A stretch of DNA of 64,000 nt from Catonia carolina. Lineage: Eukaryota > Arthropoda > Insecta > Hemiptera > Achilidae. Position numbers and translations under genes: made by a program. This document shows positions 22,509 through 37,500 of this stretch, in pieces (position 1 is the stretch's first letter; each line of letters starts with the position of its first letter). The stretch covers positions 2,863,501 to 2,927,500 of the forward strand of contig JAQMRL010000011.1 of assembly GCA_035578175.1 (NCBI GenBank), given 5' to 3'. The notes under the pieces are model-generated. The model saw only the letters and a program-made list of their open reading frames with translations. It made no database searches and had not been told where the DNA came from.

Positions 22509-25500
22509 GTTAGTATTTTTTTTTATATTGTTGACTTTAATGTTCAAAAATTACTGTAGTATGGTAATCTACATATAGAAACTGGTGTGGTCCTCTGGAT
22601 CTTGGTCTTAATAAATCAAATAAAAATATCCATCCAGACAGTAATTTAGTCAAGAGCTCAAAAAGTATTTCAGATAAAGTAAAAGCTAAACTATTTTGGA
22701 AGTAGTTCAACCAATTGTGTTTTTAGTAATTTTGGAGTAAATCAGTTGTTTAGGTATTCTGCCAAAAGGCTGGTTTGAACCTCTATTGGCTTTATGAAGT
22801 AAAACGAAGAGTGAGGTGGTTTACTGGTACCTTCCTCACTGAGTGGAAAAGTATACTTATCAGCATGCCAGGTGCTCTGAAAAGGATCTACTTCCCACAC
22901 TGCAAATGACACCTTCATTTCATTCACCTCAGGGTGTGGCTTTATAATGAAATGCAATTCTCTCAGAAGAGATAACTCTTGACTAGTGTCTTTTACACCT
23001 CTATTTCTTCTTTTTTTAAATGCTTCAGTTGTATAATTGGCTGACCATGTGATAAGAAACATAACTATGTTTTTGTAGCTGTGGAACTAACAGATCAAGT
23101 GCATATAATTTAACACTCCACCTGTCTGTAATGGGTATATAAACCAGTTAATGAAACTAATGTTGTCATATGGCTTTTGTTTTCTTGTTTGAACCTGAAA
23201 ACGACCTTAATTTGAATTTGGGTTCTCCATAATAAAACTTGGCAGTTTGTGAGGATCACCTTAAGAAGAGTATGCCCTGAGTGTATACTAAGAAAAATAG
23301 GCAGTAAATAAAGCGGTATGACTAATAATTATTTTGTAGAGTATTAGAGATTTGAGCCCTACAAGCTCTCAGAATTGACCTGTTATTTAATATTTTAGTG
23401 ACTCATTATAGTTAGCTCCTTTGAGTCGTTAACACTGTGTGGTGAGAGCTACTGGTCAAGTATTCATATTGGATGTGCTGCTTACAATGGGGTTTCTCTC
23501 CCAAACTTCTATACCTGATGAATACATTGGTTATGCATTAAGAAATGAGCCTATATTTTAATTATTTGCTTATATTTTATTGATTACGCGAACAAAATTT
23601 TACAAAATTTTGTTTACTTTTAATTATCTGGAGATAGTAGATGGACAATATACTGTAGGTTATAAGGTTGAGAAAAACTTCACTAGGAAAATTAATGAGG
23701 ACAAAAATTTTATGGACACTTGTATAGAATGGATGACAACCGTTGACAAAGCAAATTTTTAAGACACTAAACAAAAGACCTAAGGTGTCAAATAAACCGT
23801 TTATAGAAGTCAGTAAGGATACTGTAAAAACTTAATGAACTGAACCAAATTGAGGCAACTAAGTATGGACTTTAAGGACTTCCATGAAGAGCAAAAACAG
23901 AACACCAGGTGGATAGAAGAAAGGAGAATAAGCCTACAGTGAACAAACACGAAGAATGTGGGCTGTAAAAACAGCTTCCAGAACCGCCTGTTGTCTAAAA
24001 TTGGTGCTATACTAGGAAAATTCTTCTTAAGAAAAACTTATTATTATCATGTATTCGGGGATCTCTTAATCGGTTACAACTAAAGAGTTTTTCAGTTATG
24101 TTGCAGTTATGTTAAACAGCTGACTCGCGGCGACGACTTTACGCCATGACTTTGTCATGGTCCATGACATAAAAGAAGCGCTTAACAATGTTATGCATCA
24201 GTAAGCTTACTGATGCTGACTTGCTGACTTGTAATGCAATAATCAAGTCAAATTTTCTATATATTTATTTAATTCTAATTGAAACATTCTGTTTTTTTGT
24301 TTCAGAAAATAATGCAACATGTTACCAGCAGCATTGCAATGGTTAGTAATTAATTTATTAAGCAGCTAACTGAAGTATATAAAAATTTTTACATTCAAAA
24401 TGCCAGTTCGGTATGTGTGTCAAAAAATTAATGTTGAAGTATAAAATTGTTATTAAGCTTTTCATCTCTGGAACACGAACAAAACTTTTTGTGACGTTAT
24501 TAATCTAGAGGATTTTTTTGTTGTTGATTAAGTTGTTATTGGAAGGTATTTCTTCTGCCTTGAAGAGTCGGGTCTTTGAATCTTCCAAATTCCATCCTGT
24601 CCATTGCCAAACTCCTCAGCTCTTTCCATTCCTTACCCCATGAGTCCCAACTCTTTCATATTTTCCTTTACCTCCTTTCCAGTTAATGATGTTATTATAT
24701 TCCTGGTTCCAAAAATTTTATTTCCAATGTATTTCTCTATTTTCCTTTTAGTTTTTTGGATGCTTTTCAAAATTCCTCTTCATGTTTGTTATGGGCCATG
24801 TGATGAAATTATCTTGAGAGAGGCTTCTTTTTACAGCCACGTAGATCAACTAGGATTTGAGGATTTGTAGGATTTGAGATGTATGTTCTTTCGCAGCTCA
24901 AGTTTTATTTTGTTACTACTTCCTGAAGTATTTGGGATGTTAATAGAACCATCAAATAACAAAACTGCTGCCTAATAATTTTGACAGTAAAAAAACTGAG
25001 GAAGGAGTCCTCAGTTTCACAACATAATTTTTTTACTAACCCAGTGTCCGCTGGGGTTATTTCCTCTATTTTTACTGGGTTGCTTGACTCAGTAAGGGCA
25101 TCTTTTGAAAGTTCAGAGTTTGAGTGCAAGAGACAAAGAGAAATTGCTTCAATAATTTTGTACATTTTATGATTCAGATGACATCATTATGCATCGTCAC
25201 TCCCATTTGTCAGAGAGAAAATTACCTTTACTCCCAAGTTAATTCCCAGGGTGTGAGTGTATACAAAAATAAATTTTCATGTTACTCTACTATCTATGAA
25301 TATTTTGGTATTGACTTCTATAACAAAATATAAAAAGAACTCTCCAATCTGATTTTAGAATCAGCATTGATGAAGTTAATCTCCAACAGCCTTGTTTCAA
25401 AGATGAAATGCTGGTGGGATCCATTGTATGTTATTAGGTGTATTTATTTGCTGCATGTAAGTGTCAATGTACTTTGATATTTGCCTGTTCAATGTTGATT

Positions 25501-28500
25501 GTTGGTTCAGAAAACATGTTCAAGATTACTAATTATGTTTTGTTTCTCAATTTTGCAGGCACTGGTGCTACAAGCGTAATCAGTGGCAAGTGTAATGTAC
25601 TGGTTGGAAGTTCAGAGCATATGCCGATTGCTGATGATGATGGCTCAGGCTCTGATGGGGAGGTCAGCAAAATTGACTTCTCAGGTGAGTAAATAGTTCA
25701 TAGTAAAATCTCGCTTAACCAAAATATATGGGGTAGATCTGATTTGAGATATGCGAAATTCCTCATAACATGCAGAGTCATACTTTCTGATTTTAAAATT
25801 AGTAAAAATGATTATACACTATTTTTAATGATTGTTTATTAGTATGTTTAAACGAAAATACAGAAATTTCTAGTGAACAAAATTACATTAAATTACGTTT
25901 GATATAGCTAATACATTAATTAATTAATACATTACTACATTAGTACATTAATTAATATCTACTGTATCATTTTAAACTATTTCCACAGGTTTTTTTTTAA
26001 AGTGTGAGGTTTTTTGTGGTAACATCATACCATTGTTTTATTAGAAGCCCAATATGGAGGTTGAAAACAAGTTAACAAATTCCCAGATTGGTGAACGTTT
26101 TTTATTTGTTATTATTTCGTTGGACACTATTCTGTACTTAAATGACCCTACGTATTTAAATGCTGTATTGTGTGCATACACAATGTTGAAATTGAGTAAT
26201 CATGATAAAAAATAAGTTTTTCAGATCCGTTTCAGTTATAGCGGGTACAGTTAAGCAGGTTTTGGATTATTGAGGTTTTACGGTATTTTGATTTGACATT
26301 TTAAAAATTATATTAAAGTGTGTTTCTTAATAATATGGTATGTAAAGCCAAAGTTTAAGTATATTGTATTGAACTATTAAAAAAAATTGTGGTCTGAGAC
26401 CCTCCAGCTATCTATCATGCGCTAAAAAAAATACATCAGGTTCAACTTAAAAACAATTCACACCGTCATTTCAATAATGAAAGAACTTAATTAAATATGC
26501 TTAGATTGATATTAATATAAAATATAACATAAGGAAATTGTTTTAAGAAAAAATTATGAGATGAAAAATGTTGGCCACCTCCGTTGCCCTGTAGTTAGAG
26601 CACAAGATAGCGATGTACCAGTGTACATCAAACAACAAAGTGTACAAGTGAACAGCAAACAACATCAAGTGTACATAGTGAAAGCAATTACCAGCGGTGT
26701 GAAAATTATTATATGTTAAAACTAATTATGATGTCCGAACCGTAAACAGATGCATGCAGACTTAAGAGGCTGAATGTGACATCACAGTAGAATGCGTATT
26801 GATAAACCGTCCAGTCTGTAATACATGGTCTTTTACAAATATCAGCCAGAAAAAGAAAAATCCGACTTAAACCATGGTCGTGAGAAGAGGAAAACAGTTT
26901 AGCTTTCAAAATCCCTTTATTGCCAAATTCTTCCTCCAATGGTAAACGTGTGAATGTGCAAATTTTGCGAATATGAGTTATTTAGTGCATGCTGATGTAT
27001 ACAACCCAACGCCTGTTATAGTAAATTCGGGAATATTTATCTTGTTTGGTTAGGGAGATACAGCCTTTGTAAAGTTACGAAAATACACGAAGTGTGTTAG
27101 AGAAGAAAGCAATGAATTTGTTTTTTGCTCTCCTGTAAAACTGAGAATTTGCACATACACGAGTTTACCATTGGATGGACGATATAGTAACAAATGACTC
27201 AGCAGATTCTCATTCCACAACTCACACAATATAGGTTCAATTAAAATGTATAATAAATATTTCTTATTATATTTTGTGGATATGAACTCACAATATAATT
27301 ATTTTACTAAAAATGACTAGACAAAAATAATATTGTGAATACTGAGGTAATAATATTTTATGGTATATATCACAGATATTAATTAGTGTTCATCTTAAAA
27401 CTCAGAATTACTTATAGATGAGACTTTGAAACAACTTATTTTAATTACTTATTATTTTCTGTTAACAAGGTGTAATAAAATTGTTATGACACTAGCTCTA
27501 ATTATGGAAAACATTCTATACTTTGAACACTACGCATAAAGCAACAAGTTTATTAATAACTAAGTATAAAGAAATAAACAACTGGGTTATTCTAACCATA
27601 AATAAAGTAGTACTTAGTTCTTATGTTTGTGTAAAAGTTGTAACAGAATTAAAATAATTTATCCTGTCAGTTTTACCGACACTGGTGTAAAAATTATATT
27701 AACTGTCGGCAGAATATAACTTTACTTGCTTTAATATGAGAATTGTTGTGATTGTGTCGTCTCATTATTTGTTTTAAGACAGTGTGCTGTTTTTTTTTTG
27801 TATTTCATCAAAGATTACAATATTTTTTTGTGATGGATGCATAAGCCTTGGCTTTGTGCGTACATAATGATATGAGGGGGATATACAGGTGAAAAAATGA
27901 TTGACCTGACCAGGGAATTGAACCCAGAACCTCCATGTTGTAGGCTATAGTGCTACCAGTATGCTGCGGAAAGAGCCAAAATTAGTTTTGAGACCAAAAC
28001 TCTTAAGGCAGTAATATTTTTTCATAAGAACGATCTATACCTCTTTTGCAGTTTCAGTGTGTCTAACTGATTATGTATTAAGCCAATTGGGAGAGAAAGA
28101 TGGTTGACAAGTCTTATGCTAATGCATATTATCTGAACACCATGTGTTAAAAACTAATGTCAATTAAGCAAAAAACCATCCACCGAGTTGTTCTAGTGGT
28201 AAAGTTGTTGCCGCGAGTCAACTGTTTTGTCAGCTGATGTACAGAGATGAACGTTCGTGGTTCAAATCCTTGTAAAGTTAGTTATTTTGATGTGGATTTG
28301 AATTCTGGACAGTAGTTACCTGTGTATTTTGATGTATGGGTTTCAATTTACAATACCACTCAGGAATTGTCAGCCTGAGTCTGTACAAGATTACTTCTTA
28401 TTTACATGTCGTACATGAATCTTTCTTATCACATTGGCTCATAAAGTTGCTTATTGTTCTTACATTGAACAGATTGCAACGTGCACGAAAGGGTGTTAAA

Positions 28501-31500
28501 AATTAGGTAAAAATGTTTTATGTTATCTTTTAAAAACACAGTAACGTTTTGAAACCAAAACCAATATGTTCCAAGCACTGACAGATAAACCAGATAAAAG
28601 TTATTTACTAAAAACCTAAAACTTCAGTTTATTTATTTTCTGCGAGTTTATTATGTAGTTAATTTTTTTTGGCTGGCCCATGGTGTAATGGTCAGTGCAA
28701 CTGGCTTCTACACCAGGTTCCTGGTTTCAAATGCTGGTGTGGTCTTCAATACTCATTTTCATCTGTCACCCTCCTCATCTGCATTAGCAATAATTGCAAA
28801 ACTGTCAGACTTCAAATAACTAAAAAATTAGATACCTTGTCTTGGTAGTATTAATACCTTCAATGACCCATATTCATAAATCAGTTCATAAATGTTAATG
28901 ATTACAAATATTTTTTAAATCTTCCATTTGTGCAAGTCAACTGTATTACTGAAAACACAATTGATCAATTATGATATTTACTTTTCCTGTAAATAAATTA
29001 ATGCATCGTAATTATTATTTGTAATCAGGTAACTCCTATCAAAAATGTGATATAAAATGGGATTCTAATTGATGCAATCCTTAATATCACTTACAATAGT
29101 AATGGATGAATAATTAACCTTGTCAGTACTCTTTTAGACCAGATAAAAAAATGGTATATGGATTTAAGTAGCAACAGTTTAACATTTGATGTAGGTAGAA
29201 CATTGGCAACGCTGCAGAATTTGTTTATTTCAAAGTTTTTAATATGTGTTGAAAAAATTTGAAGGCTAGGAACGCATTAAAAAATATTTATGTATTTACA
29301 TAACTACAGATTTACAATATTATTTTTATTAATGATGAAACATCTGTGCCAACGTAAACAAAAACATAAGAATATAAACGAAACATACAACCGTTCTGTT
29401 GACATTGTGAAAATCTTAAAAAATGTAGACTAGTCTTAATTCTGTAATTTCCACTAGAAAATATTAATTTGCAGGAAATTCAGAACAGTGCGTTCAATAA
29501 AATTCATTATTACTTTGGACATGAATCGTATTGCTGATATACCTAGTTGTACTCTTGTGATACTCTAATCCTTTTATAATTTTTGGTGTTGTTTTATTGT
29601 CAATTTATTTTTTGGGTTCTTTCAGGTGTTAATATGAGAAGTAAAAAGAAGAGAGTAGGAAGTTGTAATGAAGATTCTAGAGATGGTTTGGAACGACCCA
29701 TGTCGTGGGAAGGAGAACTTTCAGATTCTGAAATGCCCTCCATTAAACAGGTATGCCGTAGTTAATATTTTCTTTGTAATTTGTTAGTGATATATTTCTT
29801 TCGTTCATTTTGCAATATACTTCAGTAAAATTATGAGCTGTAGGTTTGTTTTTCAGCTACTGTTCCTTAAATGTAAGCTGAGCAGAACATCCTGGATAAT
29901 CAAAAATTATAAAATACGTAATTGCATTAATTATTCTGATTATGAAAAACACTAATATTACCAATGATCAGCCTACCTTAGCTTTGAACATTACTTAAAT
30001 TGAAAATGATAGAGAAATATTTCAATATGCTTTCATTTTTTGTTAAAGCAAAATGTCACTCATGATTAAAATTAGGTTATATATCATTATTTACATTGGC
30101 GAGAGGAAGTCATGTGAGTGTTTCACTCACATTTTTTTATTAGGACCAGTGAGCGTCCTAAATTAAATTGACAGAAGAAAGCATTTTCTTCTTCTTCTTC
30201 TGCCTTTCAAGGATTAGGCATCTCTGCCTGTTCTGAACCTCTCAAATCTGCCCATCTCTTTCTCAGGCATCCTCGTTCTCTCCTGCCCTCCGGCTTATAG
30301 CCCAGTGTCTGCTTAGGTATCCAATCCTCCCTCATTCTGTTCACATGTTCTAATCACTGCATTCTGTTCTGAGGTACCTTGTTTATAAAGAAGATGTTGA
30401 GTTCCTTCCTATCTCGGTATTCCTGTAACGATCTTCTCTACTATACCCATACATATGTCGAAGAAATTTCATTTCAGATGCTTGCAATCTACTCTCCTCT
30501 CGCTTTGGTAGCACCCAAGTTTCACTGCCATAGAGTAGGGTCGGCACTGCTATTGTTTTATACAATCTCACCCTCGTGTTTTTGCTGGTGCTATTTTTTA
30601 AGGTGCGGCGGATAGTTCTGCATATTTGCTGAAATCTGTGCATCTTATTGTAAGCATCTTTATCATGTTGGTATGTAATGTTGCAACCTAGATACTGAAA
30701 GTGGGATATCTATTCCAAAATATTATTATCTATAACAATTTTTCTTCTGACTGAAAACTTTTTATTAAAGAAATTAGTATAATGAGGTAAGTATAATTGA
30801 AGACTTCTGATTTAAATTATAATTAAGTGGCTGTAATGGTTAACCTTTGCATAATTGAGAAGTTTTAAAGGTACTTAGTATTTTTGTTATTAGTTAAAAG
30901 CATTTAATGTGAAACAGAATTTTTTTTAAATTATAGAAAACATTTAAGCAATTTGCTGTTGTGTATGCTACTACAACACGTTCTTACATTTCTTTACTAT
31001 TTTCGCATTTCTTAACTTGGTGTAAGTCATTCGTTGTTAAACAAGATAGTTTTAAAAAAAGTGTTATTTGATAAAAATTATTCAGAAATTTAAACAACAT
31101 GAACTGGTTTTTCCATGTATTACAGTAAAGTGAAAATAAACCATTAAATAGATTCTTTTGTCGTGTTTGCAGGATCCTGAAGAGACTTCTATGGAAGGAG
31201 TCCAAGTCCAAGTTTGTGGGGTATCAACAATCAACCATGATGATGGAAAACCTCCTCCACTTAAATTTACGAATGAAACAATGGTATGTTTTGTTTTATT
31301 GTATTCTCGTATGTTTACAGTTTTCATCTTTAATGTGAAAGTTGAAATTTAATGTTCTATTTACATGGTCAAGTTTTTTTAAAATATCTTTCTCATATAA
31401 CTTTAAAAGTAAATACATATTCTTATTCATGTAGGTGTGCACCAAAACCACTCTTGAATGGTTTCTTGGCTTCTTAAACTTTCACATGAAATTTTTATAG

Positions 31501-34500
31501 TTTGTGCCAATTTTTAACATATTTACCACTAAAATTAAATTTTTGTTAAATATTTTACTGTGTATTTTTTAGAAATGTGTTGTTAGATCAACAGCCGAAA
31601 GGCTGACGATAATCTAGACCATTTAGTCTGGCTTTATAATGATTATTCATTACTCTCAGAGGAGATAACTCTGACTAGTGTCTTTTACTCCTCTACCTCT
31701 TCTGTTCTAAATGCTTCAGTCATATAATTGGCTGACCATGTAGTAAGAAATGGAACTATTTTTTGTAGCCCTGGAACTAGCAGATTAAGTGCAAATAATT
31801 TAACATTCTACCTACCTGTTATGGACAATTTTCAGAATTATATTATATAAAAAAAGATACAAACATAATAACAAATGGAAGGGATAAATTTAATTTAGTG
31901 GCATATATAAAATTAAATGCAATGACTGTGACTCCTTAATAGATATTTGTAAAACCAACAGAACGTTTAAGATTCAATTCGTTGAACATATTAGGGCACA
32001 TAAAAATAAAAAGATAGATATTTCAAATATAGCTGAAGTTTTAATTTACTACAACTAATATAGATAATAATATGGAAATTTTGTGGAAGTTGTAAGAATT
32101 TAAAAAAAATTGGCTCAGGTGTTAAATATACATATTTATAAATACAAATTTAAATATAAATTAATAAACCACCGGATATCTATTATCTATTTCTTTTGTT
32201 TTGGTATTGTTATGAGAAACTGACATAAGTGTGCATGTATTGTTGTTTTTACATTGCAACTAAGGATGTATATATGATATTCAAAAGGATGCATTGATGT
32301 ACTTAATAAAGCAAGCGTCATCTACTGTTTATATCGTGAGTTTTTTTTTATAATATAAGAAATTAAAATGTATATCTAAATTAAAATTGATCGTCTAATT
32401 TATTTTTCTTTGATTTTAGGTTGATAAAGTTTTAGAACATGCAAGAGTGAACAGTTTAAATTCACAAACTGAACTTCCTCTTCTTGTGGATAAATTGCTC
32501 AGTAAGTCAAATAGTACATTTTTCAATACTTTGATTCATATTTCTGATATTACATTAAAATGTTTTTAACCTTTGCTTTAATCTAATCCAGTTTAGCAGT
32601 GCATTATCAGGTGAGCTAACAAGGAAGCACATGTTTACTTTTATAAATATTTGTTTTAGTAGAAAAATATTTATTTGTTTTATTGTATCGATATTAGATG
32701 TGCCATCATTTATTGTTTTGCTGAGTGAACTATAATTGGACGATGGGATGTAGTTTAATTATTTATGTATTTTTGTTCTTAGAAATCGTGATTTTGTTAC
32801 AGAATTAAAAAATATACCATTATTTGGATTAGTAAAGTATGACCAAGTAGCGTAAATCTTAATTCCAAAATTTCTGGATCTGATAAAAGTTATTAAATTA
32901 AACATTTTTATGAAAATTATTTGTAACAGAAGTATGGCCGTGGTGGCTACAGTTTTTGAATAATGAATTTTAACTTTGTAAGATGCCATTGGCGTGATTC
33001 TGTGCTTTCTGAACACTTAGAATTCACAATTTAAAAATTAATTAAAATTTTCTATAAATAATTTTACATAAAATGGAAAGATGTAGTTCATTTTGTAAGA
33101 ATAAAATATCAGTTATTAGCTGAACAATATAACCTTGTTATTCCACCAATTGGCACCATAATTTATGTAGACTAACAAAACTCTGAACTTACCAGAATGT
33201 AAAAAAAGGCTATAAAAAAATAATATTTGTTATAAACCACCATTTTTATGTCTATTGAGTTTGAACATAAGATATTAGCTTCTGTTGTTAAGTTTTTAAT
33301 AGAGTTTCTAGGCCTCTCGAACACGGCTCCGTTCCAAAATATAAAATCTCAGTTAGTTTAGTTTGCTACTCCTGGTCAAAATCAACTGAATGTTTATTTA
33401 AGGTTTCCACTTGTTCTGAATATACAATGGGATTGGAAACATTTCAATCAAAAAACTTTTCAAATTGACAAAAATTTATTAAAAATGGACCTTAACCTAT
33501 TCCAGTTAGATGGTACCTTAAAGCTATGTCAGTTGAATCAGGTAAACTTATGATTTCCAATTTTGCCCTCAATGTAAATGCAATATTAGTCAATTAAATA
33601 TTGATCCAAGCTAACTAGATCCTACTATACTGAAATTTGTGAATGGTGGCATGGTTTAAGCTTGTTTGGTGATCAAATATGGATACTTTGTTTTCTCTTT
33701 AATTCTTTATTTACAACTGTAAAATTTTACACAAGCAAATGTGATGATTATGATAATAATGTAAATGACATGATAGGCATGAGAGGGGTAGGGCCCCCAT
33801 TGGTGCCTCGAATGAAATTTGAGTATCAAATTAGCAGGTCTCTACTCCAGCGTCTTTTAAGGCGTCTAGGGGGATTATCAGGTAAATGGAAGGTGGAAAG
33901 TGAACGCACCAGTGGGTTCTTGTGTTCGTGTGACTTGTCGTGAAAGCGTTTGTATAGGTATTCGATAGATGTTTGTACAAGTGGTGTTTTCAAATCTGTA
34001 TGTAAGGTTTTGTTGCTAACGTAAAGAGGTGCTTTTGCTATAAGGCGTAATGTTTCTGACTAGAATGCTTGAATTCGTTGCAAGTTAGAGGGTTTGGTTG
34101 AACCGTAGATTTGGGACCCGTAGGTCCACATAGGTTTCAAAAGAGAACAATATATGCGTAATTTTTGTGCCATTGGTAATTTTGATCATTTGTGAAGTAG
34201 GGAATATAGAAGTTTAAGTCGGGAATTCAGTAATAAACGTTTTCGTTTGATATGTGTGCTTCAAGTAGTCGTTTATCAAAAGTCAGACCGAGATACTTGA
34301 CCGTATCTGTTTTTGTTAGAGGTTCATTGTCTATGTATACTGGTGGGCAATCACCATGATGGAATGTGAAAGTTAGGTGAAGGGATTTTGCTGTATTAAG
34401 TTTCATTTTTAAAGTTTTACACCATTCGTGTAAGAGATTGAGATGATGTTGGAGTGTTAAATGGATACTTAAATGATTATTTTCAAGGTTCAATCTTTTA

Positions 34501-37500
34501 CTGGGAATCACCTCTTGGTTGGGTTAAGAAATAGAAAAATTATATATTATTTTAAATTTTAGGTAGCGGTTACAGTCCAGTAATGCAACAGAGGCATATG
34601 AACAACAGCAAAGGAACTGGTGGAAACAATAATAGTGGAGGCAATGGTGGTGGCCAAATAGGGCCTACTCCTAGCCCAGATTCTGCTGTATATTCGTGTT
34701 ATTCACCGACTGCAAGTCCTGTTACATCCCGTCATGGCATTCCTTCATCATCTTCGGGCATTTCATCACCATTCACGCCATCTTTATCTAGGAATAATTC
34801 TGATGCGTCACAGTATGGTGGCTCTCAGCATTCGAGTTGTTATAGTCAAAGGTAAGTTATACTTTACTATTACAGAAATTAATTTGAGTAGAATTTATTT
34901 GGGGAAAGAGAGAGGAGGTGGAAAGAGCACTGAAATTGTGGAATGAAGAGATTGTTATCTATGCTTCAAAACAATTAAAAATGAGCTATCTTGGTTAAAC
35001 ACCATTCTGTTAGTTTTCATATTTTTGAAAAATGTTTTTTTAAATTGTTTTTCATAACCTTCTTTATATTAAAAGAGTTTAAATGAAAAGAGTGTAATAT
35101 TATAGATTGGGTAATGAGGATTGTAACAAATTTTATATTGGTATGACTAGTCATAATTTTCGAGTGAGATATAATGAGCCTGAAACGAGAATATATCAAA
35201 TCATACCAATCATATGAAAGAAGAAAAACATAAGTTTGGTAAAATAGACAAACATTCCAATATAATAGAACAGTGTAATAGAGAAAATAACAATAAGATT
35301 GATAAATATGAGATTCCATATTTACAGACATTTTAAATGAATAAATTAAATTTAAGAATGATGAAGTGATATTGACTGCTGCTGCCGTGTGTTATAAATG
35401 TGAGATGGGATAGATTAGAATAACTGAACAGTTTTATATAGTTGACTAAAGATGCAATTTATAGTTTAGTGAAATTTATATTATATAAAATACAACTTAT
35501 TCCATAAAATAATTTGGGGGGAAATTATGGGTGAGAGGTCGTGGTAGAAAATGCATACCTGGCCAAACAACTTGAGAACTTTGTTCCAGTGCAGCTCCAT
35601 TGACTTATTTAGAGCGGCTGCATCTAAAGTCATTGTTGCTAAAATGATGTCCATCTTCTTGGAGGAGACAGTACATAAAGAAGAAAAAGTAGAGTAGTGT
35701 TTAATGAAATTTAATATACCTTTATGTGTTGTTGTTTAGGTCATCAGCCGAAAGGCTGGTTTGAACCTATAGAGGTTTTACTAAGTAAAACGAGGAGTGA
35801 GGTGGTTTACCATTGCCTTCCTCACTGAGAGGAAAAGTACGCTTATCAGCATGCCGGGCCCTCTGAAAAGCACATATTTTCCACTCTGCAAATGACACCT
35901 TCACTTCATTCACCACAGGGTCTGGCTGTATAATGAAATTCATTACTTTCAGAGGAGATAACTGATTAGTGTCTTTTACACCTCTACCTCTTCTGTTTTT
36001 AAATGATTCAGTCATTTAATTGGCTGACCATGTGATAAGAAACAGAACTATTTATTTTAGCCCTGCAACGAACAGATTGAGTGTAAATAATTTGACACTC
36101 TACCTGTCTGTCATGGGCAGATACCTTTATAGTATGTTCATTATGAGATAAGACACATTTTCCTTTTTACCAAAAATGAACATTGTTCTCTATTGGATGA
36201 TAATTTTGATTAATTTTTCAGTTATTCATCTGTGTCGGTATCGCCTACACAGTTCTCACCAACTCATTCACCAGTTCAAGGACGTCATATGCACAGGCCA
36301 GGATTTCCATCACCAGTACTCAATTCGAGAGGCCTTCAAGATTATTCTGTTCAAGGTACTTTATTACAGATTATTTTTAATTAGAGTAATAGTTAATTTT
36401 AATTTTGTTTTTTAAAATGGGACTGATATGAAAATATCAAATTTCATAATAATAGTCCTATAACTATAATTATTTGTGTACAACATCAACCTAACTCCCC
36501 GGGTTAGTCAAGAGGTAAAGTCGTCGCCAAAATCAGCTGTTTTAACAGCTGATTTTCGGAGACGAAGGTTCCTGGTTCAAATCCTAGTAAAGGTAGTTAC
36601 TTTTATACAAATTTGAATACTAGACAGTGGTTGCCGGTGTACTTTGATGGTTGGGGTTTAATTAACCATACTCTCTCAGGAATGGTTGACCTGAGTCTGT
36701 ACAAGACTACACCTCATTTACACGTCATACACATCATCCTCATCTCATTGGGTCATGGGGTTGCTTATTGTTCTGAATTGAACAGATTGCAACGTACACA
36801 CATTAGGGATTACAAAAAAAAAAAAAAAAAAAAACATCAACCTAATGAAATTTTGCAATTCCTAAAAATAAAAAATCCTATTGTTTACTCTTATTTATGT
36901 ATCAGTAAACATAACTTGGTATGGATATTGTAATGTATAAAAAACTAAAAAGAAAGTTGCTCGAGATTTCCCATTCTTCAGGACAAATTTATTTTATAAA
37001 AAAAAAAAAAATGAATTTCATACCAAATTTTGATTATCACAATCTGATGTAACTACAAAAAATAGTTAAAACAATTTTTGTGGAATTGGTACGTTTTAAA
37101 GTATTAAAACGTTGTACAAAAACACCTCAAAATGTTGTATTAATGTGGCTATAAAAGCATATTAATGTATTTTGGAATATCAAATGATCCATGTACTTAA
37201 AATATATTAAAAAAATCAATTTATACTTTTTACCAAAATGATAAAATTGTCTCCTCAGTCCTCCCTTAAATTACTATATGAAGAAAATATAGTTAATTAA
37301 ATAATTAATGATTGATGCTAATAACGTTTTCAGGAAATATCCTGTTGTATTCAGGAGTTGCTCTCACAATTTTTGTTTTTATTTATGTATTCTAGGTGGC
37401 ATGGTGTATGGTGTTGGAAGATCCAGTTTAGGTCCAGTTGAAGATGGTTTACAACAAGATCCGTCTTCGATTGATCATGGAGGCAAGTATTGATTACTTT

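Noticed and set aside
24540..24860. Retroelement coding remnant on the minus strand
   Set aside because: Composition resembles other decayed RT tails here, but no diagnostic motif could be read.
36495..36600. Functional Ser/Leu-type tRNA gene
   Set aside because: It is the head of a SINE with poly-A tail and target duplication; three other copies exist in the window.
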